From a bacterium (GTDB lineage Bacteria > JAHJDO01), in NCBI GenBank assembly GCA_030631525.1, contig DAOVKY010000013.1, positions 1 through 9,963 on the forward strand: a DNA stretch of 9,963 nt, given 5' to 3'. Under the pieces are notes generated by a model that was given only the letters and a program-made list of their open reading frames with translations, was not told where the DNA came from and made no database searches. Made by a program: the position numbers and the translations under genes. This document shows, one piece after another, positions 6,571 through 9,963 of this stretch; the stretch's first letter is position 1; each line of letters begins with the position of its first letter.

Positions 6571-7263
6571 ATGGAAGAATATCCAGAAAAGAAAAACATT
6601 GGTGATTTAGTGCATAAGACAATTCACACTAGTTTGAGTAGTGTGCCAGGATATGGTGCACCATTAGCAGCAATATTCGATACTGTATTTACTGAACCAA
6701 TAGAAAACAGGAAAAAGAAATGGTTTAATAAATTAACTGATGTTATAAACGAAATTCAAAGTCAACTTGAAGGAGTAACTCCTGAGTCTCTATCTAAAAA
6801 TGAAATATTTATTAGCACAGTATTGCAAGCTTCAAGAACTGCGATAAGAACTCATCAGGAAGAAAAGCTAAATTATCTCAAAAATGTTATTTATAATACA
6901 GCAAAGGGTTCATTTATTAATGAAGATATTCAGAGTATATATTTAAATTTGATAGATAGTTTTACTGTATCTCATATAGAATTATTGGAGTTGTTGAGCA
7001 ATCCTGGTAATTATATAAAGTTGCATGGCATAAAGTGTCCTGAGTGGTCAATGGGTGGGGTATCTGCTGTTATAGAACATTGCATACCACAATTTCGAGG
7101 CAAGAAAGAATTTTATTCTATATTGATTCGGGATTTGTATGCAGGTGGGCTCATTACTGATGGTAGTTTTTTAGGGGTTACTATGTCTGCCAGTGGAATG
7201 CTTCAAAAAAGAAGCAGTGCCCTTGGCGACGATTTTATTAATTTTATAATAAAATCTGCCTGA
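6571..7263 (+). CDS. Hypothetical protein, 230 residues, accessory type
   Basis: I do not recognise a named domain. The protein is soluble-looking and mostly helical. It opens with a charged stretch and then a small hydrophobic segment, VPGYGAPLAAIFDTVF (about 25-40). A Lys/Glu-rich helical region follows with QASRTAIRTHQEEKLNYLKN (about 86-105), and a C-terminal part holds LIRDLYAGGLITDGSF and SALGDDFINFI (about 185-226), which could be a small winged-helix-like fold. From memory, similar proteins with LQAS..A.RTHQ.EKL and RDLY..GLI are scattered through unrelated bacteria, usually in variable regions, with no known function. The ATG has only a weak TTAGG eight bases upstream. It follows waaA by 46 bases on the same strand, with no clear promoter or terminator between, and ends just before a cluster of palindromes. 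Its patchy nature and its place beside a toxin-antitoxin pair suggest gain by transfer; that is inference. Confidence 0.75.
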   Translation: MEEYPEKKNIGDLVHKTIHTSLSSVPGYGAPLAAIFDTVFTEPIENRKKKWFNKLTDVINEIQSQLEGVTPESLSKNEIFISTVLQASRTAIRTHQEEKLNYLKNVIYNTAKGSFINEDIQSIYLNLIDSFTVSHIELLELLSNPGNYIKLHGIKCPEWSMGGVSAVIEHCIPQFRGKKEFYSILIRDLYAGGLITDGSFLGVTMSASGMLQKRSSALGDDFINFIIKSA

Positions 7264-7271
7264 CAAATCGC

Positions 7272-7309
7272 TTCAGGTGACGTTTTTGCTGCGCATAAAC
7301 GCACCTGAA
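7272..7309. repeat. Long hairpin just after the hypothetical gene
   Basis: TTCAGGTG (7272-7279) pairs with CACCTGAA (7302-7309), and after a single bulged A the pairing continues as CGTTT (7281-7285) with AAACG (7297-7301), leaving an 11-base loop. This 13-bp stem begins eight bases after the stop codon. It may act as a 3' end stabiliser or factor-dependent stop. It lacks the T run of an intrinsic terminator, so the terminator reading is tentative. Confidence 0.6.
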
Positions 7310-7315
7310 ATCAAA

Positions 7316-7432
7316 TGTCATTCCTCTATCAAGTCGTGGGATGACACAACAAAGCAGAAGGAAGGTAAACCGACGATTTAAATCGTCGGTTCAAGGCAAT
7401 GGATCAGCAAAGCCTTCGTTCGCAATGACGAA
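7316..7432. repeat. Composite palindromic repeat region (REP/MITE-like)
   Basis: Three further inverted repeats lie in a row. TGTCATTCC (7316-7324) pairs with GGGATGACA (7338-7346) with one G-T pair. A perfect 24-base palindrome spans 7368-7391. TTCGT (7415-7419) pairs with ACGAA (7428-7432) around TCGCAATG. The outer edges also match inversely (GTCATT at 7317-7322, AATGAC at 7424-7429). GTCATTcc and CGCAATGACG edges recall interspersed repeats of many bacterial genomes. This and the hairpin at 7272-7309 fill much of the 294-base gene-free stretch 7264-7557; the remainder up to the toxin promoter is AT-rich and shows only a weak hairpin near 7495-7513. Confidence 0.6.
7368..7391. repeat. Perfect 24-base palindrome
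   Basis: AACCGACGATTT is followed immediately by its exact reverse complement with no loop. Such a symmetric site is suited to cruciform extrusion or dimeric protein binding, or it is the core of an interspersed repeat. It is symmetric around 7379/7380 and lies inside the larger composite repeat. Confidence 0.8.
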
Positions 7433-7522
7433 AATAATACTTCAAAGCGTGCTCATAACGTGCCTGTTCATTTCCAAGCAAACAAATAAATAGATTTTGA
7501 GGAAACTCCAAAAATAATAATA

Positions 7523-7551
7523 TTGACAAAAGATAGACATTGTCATATATT
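7523..7551 (+). promoter_or_regulatory. Sigma-70 promoter of the toxin-antitoxin operon (leaderless)
   Basis: A perfect TTGACA (7523-7528), a 17-base spacer and TATATT (7546-7551, five of six matches) precede the toxin GTG by six bases. That places the predicted +1 exactly on G7558, the first base of the start codon. There is no Shine-Dalgarno sequence and no other in-frame start upstream (TAA at 7552-7554). The toxin mRNA is therefore predicted to be leaderless. Confidence 0.75.
7524..7545. promoter_or_regulatory. Candidate operator for antitoxin autoregulation
   Basis: TGACA (7524-7528) and TGTCA (7541-7545) form an inverted repeat spaced by 12 bases that runs from the -35 box to the edge of the -10 box. 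A second, shorter symmetry, GACATTGTC (7536-7544), overlaps its right half. Ribbon-helix-helix antitoxins normally repress their own operon by binding such short repeats over the promoter. The role is inferred from position and family. Confidence 0.5.
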
Positions 7552-7557
7552 TAACTT

Positions 7558-7827
7558 GTGAAATTCAATTGGAGCCCTGAAAAAAACAAATGGCTGGCGG
7601 AAAACCGCAACATTACATTTGAGGAAATAATTTATCTTATAGACGAAGGATATTTGCGGGCGATTCTAAAGCACCCGAAAAAACCAAATCAAAAAATATT
7701 TGTGGTTGAACGCGAAGGGTATGCATTTAATGTGCCCTCTGTGGAAGAACATGATGGAACATGTTTTTTAAAAACAATATATCCCAGTCGTTCATCAACT
7801 AAAAAACATATTGGAGGCAAAAAATGA
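7558..7827 (+). CDS. brnT: BrnT-type ribonuclease toxin of a type II toxin-antitoxin system
   Basis: This 89-residue basic protein starts (GTG) with KFNWSPEKNKWLAENRNITFEE, matching the BrnT pattern F-x-W-x-x-x-K followed by a helix and ITFEEI. It ends with FLKTIYPSRSSTKKHIG, corresponding to the conserved strand and Arg/Ser-rich C-terminus of the family. BrnT toxins have a RelE-like fold and cleave RNA, arresting growth until neutralised. The length fits (about 85-95 residues). The middle, HPNQKIFVVEREGYAFNVPSVEEHD-like in layout, belongs to a divergent BrnT subgroup that I recall being paired with CopG-type antitoxins. The GTG is the only possible start, because TAA lies in frame shortly upstream; no Shine-Dalgarno is present. 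The stop overlaps the antitoxin start as ATGA. Toxin-first order is normal for BrnTA. Activity is inferred, not shown. Confidence 0.82.
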   Translation: MKFNWSPEKNKWLAENRNITFEEIIYLIDEGYLRAILKHPKKPNQKIFVVEREGYAFNVPSVEEHDGTCFLKTIYPSRSSTKKHIGGKK

Positions 7828-8099
7828 AAAAGCTACTGCTCACTAAAGAAGAAGCGATGTTGGAAAAGGAAATTGAAAATGGTGAATGGGTTGCCGTTCC
7901 CGATATAACAAAAGAAATAAAAAAATATCAAACCCATGCCCATAATGCTTTGAATAAGATCAAAAAGATCAATATCCGCATGTCCGATTGGGACTACAAC
8001 AATATAAAGCTGCGGGCTGTTCAAGAAGGTCTGCCTTATCAAACATTAGTTTCAAGCATAATTCACAAATATTTAACGGGACAAATAAAAGCCAGTTAA
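7824..8099 (+). CDS. brnA: CopG/BrnA-type ribbon-helix-helix antitoxin
   Basis: This 91-residue protein has a C-terminal ribbon-helix-helix DNA-binding domain. The strand KINIRMS (about 48-54) is followed by helix DYNNIKLRAVQEG (about 57-69) and PYQTLVSSIIHKYL (about 71-84), where PYQTL is typical of CopG-like antitoxins. The N-terminal half, with LEKEIENGEW and PDITKEIKKYQ, probably wraps the toxin. The protein should neutralise BrnT and repress the shared promoter as a dimer. TTGGAGG (7811-7817) gives it a strong ribosome site that the toxin gene lacks, so antitoxin can be made in excess from the same mRNA. The ATG overlaps the toxin stop as ATGA. The closest alternative would be a plain CopG regulator, but the toxin partner makes the antitoxin reading much more likely. 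Confidence 0.85.
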   Translation: MKKLLLTKEEAMLEKEIENGEWVAVPDITKEIKKYQTHAHNALNKIKKINIRMSDWDYNNIKLRAVQEGLPYQTLVSSIIHKYLTGQIKAS

Positions 8100-8158
8100 A
8101 GATCGCAGGAAGACGATGGACGCATCCCATTTAGGTGTAGAGAGAAAATAAATTACCC

Positions 8159-9019
8159 GTGAAAGAAGCTCTATATTACAAAAAGCTTAATAATGATTCT
8201 GTTCAATGTTTGCTCTGCCCCAAGCTATGTAAGATTAAGGAGGGTAAAAGCGGATTCTGTGGCGCAAGGGAAAATATAGGGAATAAGCTATTCTCAAACA
8301 TATATTCCCGCGTTAGTTCCCAGGGAATGGATCCTATAGAAAAAAAGCCTCTGTATCACTTTTTCCCTGGAAGTTCAATCCTCTCATTAGGAACTATTGG
8401 TTGTAATTTTGCTTGCCCTTTTTGTCAAAACTGGCAAATCTCTCAAGAGCGTAATGTTCCTACTCACGAGATGTCACCATCTGAAGCTGTAGAAAAGGCT
8501 CTGGAGAGAGATTCTATTGGCATTGCATACACATACTCAGAACCAATGATATGGTATGAATATGTAATGGATACAGCTAAGCTTGCTAAGGAGAAAGGCT
8601 TGAAGAACGTGCTTGTAACAAACGGCTATATTAATGAAAAACCGCTCAAAGAATTACTGCCATTCATAGATGCCATGAACATTGATTTAAAAGCTTTTGA
8701 TGAAAAATTCTATAAAGAAATCTGCAAAGGAGACCTTGGGACTGTGTTGAAAACAATAAAAATATCCAGTACAAGCTGCCATATAGAGATAACGAATCTT
8801 ATTATCCCCGGACTTAATGACACAACCATGCACTTTGAAAATCTCGTCAACTGGATAGCGAGAAACATAGGAACAGATATACCTCTGCATTTTTCAAGAT
8901 ATTTCCCACATTATAAGATGGAAACCAGTTCTATTACTCCAGTTGAAACTCTGAAGCAGGCATATAAAATTGCAAAGAGAAAGTTAAGGTATGTATACTT
9001 GGGAAATATAATGATATAA
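8159..9019 (+). CDS. Radical SAM protein, AmmeMemoRadiSam/PflA-like group, C-terminally short
   Basis: The 286-residue product has the radical SAM iron-sulfur motif CNFACPFC (Cys82, Cys86, Cys89) after SLGTIG. An N-terminal cysteine cluster CLLCPKLC (Cys17, 20, 24) with Cys34 in GFCGARE, plus AYTYSEPMIWYEY, TNGYINEKPL, NIDLKAFDEKFY, IPGLND and LHFSRYFPHYKM, are all typical of the COG1180 proteins often linked to AMMECR1 and Memo proteins. Its substrate is unknown; such enzymes use S-adenosylmethionine to form a 5'-deoxyadenosyl radical. The GTG start at 8159 keeps the N-terminal cysteines; no good Shine-Dalgarno or ATG is available and TAG lies in frame upstream. The protein stops right after RYVYLGN, where family members as I recall them continue for about 40-50 residues with an NTYCPNCG-type metal-binding tail. 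It is followed after 26 bases by a DUF4321-like gene, probably in the same operon. Confidence 0.88.
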   Translation: MKEALYYKKLNNDSVQCLLCPKLCKIKEGKSGFCGARENIGNKLFSNIYSRVSSQGMDPIEKKPLYHFFPGSSILSLGTIGCNFACPFCQNWQISQERNVPTHEMSPSEAVEKALERDSIGIAYTYSEPMIWYEYVMDTAKLAKEKGLKNVLVTNGYINEKPLKELLPFIDAMNIDLKAFDEKFYKEICKGDLGTVLKTIKISSTSCHIEITNLIIPGLNDTTMHFENLVNWIARNIGTDIPLHFSRYFPHYKMETSSITPVETLKQAYKIAKRKLRYVYLGNIMI

Positions 9020-9032
9020 TAACTAAAATTTT

Positions 9033-9038
9033 GGAGGG
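9033..9038 (+). promoter_or_regulatory. Shine-Dalgarno site that sets the start of the small membrane protein gene
   Basis: GGAGGG lies seven bases before the ATG at 9046. It overlaps a TTG at 9031 that could extend the reading frame by five codons, and so argues against that longer start. Confidence 0.75.
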
Positions 9039-9045
9039 CTGTATA

Positions 9046-9312
9046 ATGGCATTATTAAAAGGCAGAATAGGATCTTTTTTAGGGGTAATATTGATAAGCG
9101 CACTTGTAGGCACTGTAGCAGGAGAAATCTTTGGAGTACTTATTCCCACAGGTTTCTGGCATAACGTTTTTGCCGCGGGTCCAAAGTTTCAGCTTGGCCC
9201 AGCACCTTTAGATCTAGTAGTCTTGAGTATAACTTTGGGATTTGGCCTAAAGATTAATCTATGCGGATTACTGGGAATTATAGTGGGTGTATTAATATAT
9301 AGAAAATTATAG
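9046..9312 (+). CDS. Small membrane protein, DUF4321-like
   Basis: This 88-residue protein has two hydrophobic membrane-spanning segments, about residues 8-36 (FLGVILISALVGTVAGEIFG onward) and about 58-85 (LVVLSITLGFGLKIN to the end). A short loop with FAAGPKFQLGPAPLDL lies between them. The loop with GP and PLDL and the ending GLLGIIVGVLIYRKL fit DUF4321 as I remember it, a family of unknown function found in clostridia, deltaproteobacteria and several candidate phyla. The start follows GGAGGG at normal spacing. It is probably co-transcribed with the radical SAM gene. It ends in TAG at 9310-9312, directly against the stop of the convergent sigma factor gene. No function can be given. Confidence 0.78.
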   Translation: MALLKGRIGSFLGVILISALVGTVAGEIFGVLIPTGFWHNVFAAGPKFQLGPAPLDLVVLSITLGFGLKINLCGLLGIIVGVLIYRKL

Positions 9313-9963
9313 CTAGCGCGTTACTTCAAGGAACCCCTTAAGCTTTCTACTCCTAATTGGGTGGCATAGCTTTTTCAAAGCTTTTGCTTCTATTTGACGG
9401 ATCCTTTCTCTTGTTACATGGAATACATTGCCTACTTCTTCCAAGGTATGAGGATACCCATTATTAAGACCAAACCTGAGTCTTAATATCTTTGCCTCCC
9501 TCTCAGTAAGAGTCTTTAGAACCTCTTCTAACTGTTCCTTTAACATTACAGATGAAGTAGCGTCTGATGGAGAAACAATACTCTTATCCTCTATGAAATC
9601 CCCGAAATGAGTATCTCCCTCATCTCCTACCGGCGCTTCAAGAGATATCGGATGCTGGGCTATCTTAACTATGCCGCGGACTTTATCTATAGGCAGCTGC
9701 ATTCTTTCCGCAAGCTTCTCAGGGCTTGGCTCTTCTCCAAACTCCTGTATCAGTTCACGTGATGCTCTCGCAAACTTGTTAATTGTTTCTATCATATGCA
9801 CAGGAATGCGGATTGTTCTGGCCTGATCAGCTATTGCTCTTGTTATTGCCTGGCGAATCCACCATGTTGCATAAGTAGAAAACTTATAACCACGCTTATG
9901 CTCGAATTTATCTACAGCTTTCATTAGCCCTATGTTGCCTTCTTGAATCAAAAAAAAAAAAGG
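9313..9963 (-). CDS. rpoD: Primary RNA polymerase sigma factor (RpoD/SigA), C-terminal part
   Basis: 216 residues of the C-terminal part are present; the gene runs off the right edge. [36 protein letters not shown] marks regions 2.2-2.4 (core binding, -10 recognition and melting); the first 20 of these residues alone are diagnostic. Region 3 follows with [14 protein letters not shown] and [17 protein letters not shown]. Region 4 ends the protein with [15 protein letters not shown] and the helix-turn-helix [22 protein letters not shown], which reads the -35 box, then the [13 protein letters not shown] tail close to E. coli RpoD. The near-consensus promoters at 4450-4478 and 7523-7551 agree with such a factor. 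At the edge, codons 9952-9963 read Pro-Phe-Phe-Phe before LIQEGN where the family has a conserved FLD-type sequence, so the last 12 or so bases are probably not genuine gene sequence. Confidence 0.96.
   Translation of the reverse strand, partial: PFFFLIQEGNIGLMKAVDKFEHKRGYKFSTYATWWIRQAITRAIADQARTIRIPVHMIETINKFARASRELIQEFGEEPSPEKLAERMQLPIDKVRGIVKIAQHPISLEAPVGDEGDTHFGDFIEDKSIVSPSDATSSVMLKEQLEEVLKTLTEREAKILRLRFGLNNGYPHTLEEVGNVFHVTRERIRQIEAKALKKLCHPIRSRKLKGFLEVTR

Noticed and set aside
7272..7309. Intrinsic terminator for the hypothetical gene
   Set aside because: The stem is strong but not GC-rich and no T run follows on the plus strand, so it is listed as a hairpin rather than a terminator.
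8100..8158. Promoter ahead of the radical SAM gene (TAAATT at 8149-8154)
   Set aside because: No acceptable -35 box at 16-18 bases and no symmetry; too weak to list.
9031..9045. TTG start at 9031 for the small membrane protein
   Set aside because: The TTG overlaps the Shine-Dalgarno GGAGGG that serves the ATG at 9046; nothing upstream of the TTG could act as its own ribosome site.
9950..9961. A run as a terminator T tract or a genuine homopolymer in rpoD
   Set aside because: It lies inside a conserved coding segment, lacks a preceding stem and changes highly conserved residues; an assembly edge artefact is more likely.

Overview
The window reads as chromosomal DNA from an uncultured, AT-rich Gram-negative-type bacterium. 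A Kdo transferase gene (waaA/kdtA) implies a lipid A/LPS outer membrane. The primary sigma factor and the canonical -35/-10 promoters fit one another. GC-rich palindromic repeats sit between AT-rich genes; from memory, this combination resembles candidate-phylum genomes such as Omnitrophota, but I cannot assign a taxon from the window. The right end stops inside rpoD in a 12-base A run that does not match a conserved sigma-factor segment, so it looks like a contig edge.

Region 1 (1-4342, minus strand) is a five-gene run: a mannitol-1-phosphate dehydrogenase (mtlD), a zinc-dependent medium-chain polyol/alcohol dehydrogenase, then the E1 alpha, E1 beta and the first 29 codons of E2 of a thiamine-diphosphate 2-oxoacid (pyruvate or acetoin) dehydrogenase complex. 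Three of the four junctions are ATGA stop/start overlaps. The fourth carries two GC-rich hairpins of one repeat family in opposite orientation. The set suggests sugar-alcohol or butanediol/acetoin oxidation feeding acyl-CoA formation.

Region 2 (4343-6524) starts with a divergent promoter region, followed on the plus strand by a TSUP (TauE/SafE) membrane exporter gene overlapping waaA by ATGA. The exporter promoter puts the predicted transcript start on, or one base before, its ATG, so the mRNA is probably leaderless.

Region 3 (6525-8158) looks accessory. It holds a 230-residue protein of unknown function, a 294-base gene-free stretch packed with palindromes, and a BrnT-type toxin / ribbon-helix-helix antitoxin pair. 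The toxin promoter also predicts a leaderless (GTG) mRNA, and a TGACA/TGTCA inverted repeat lies over it as a candidate operator.

Region 4 (8159-9963) has a radical SAM protein of the AmmeMemoRadiSam/PflA-like group that lacks the usual cysteine-rich C-terminal tail, a small DUF4321-like membrane protein, and the convergent C-terminal two-fifths or so of the primary sigma factor. The last two genes abut with no spare base.

I see no CRISPR array, tRNA, rRNA, transposase or obvious phage gene. The most unusual items are the two predicted leaderless transcripts, the composite palindrome region beside the toxin-antitoxin pair, the truncated radical SAM protein, and the joining of polyol dehydrogenases to a 2-oxoacid dehydrogenase operon.
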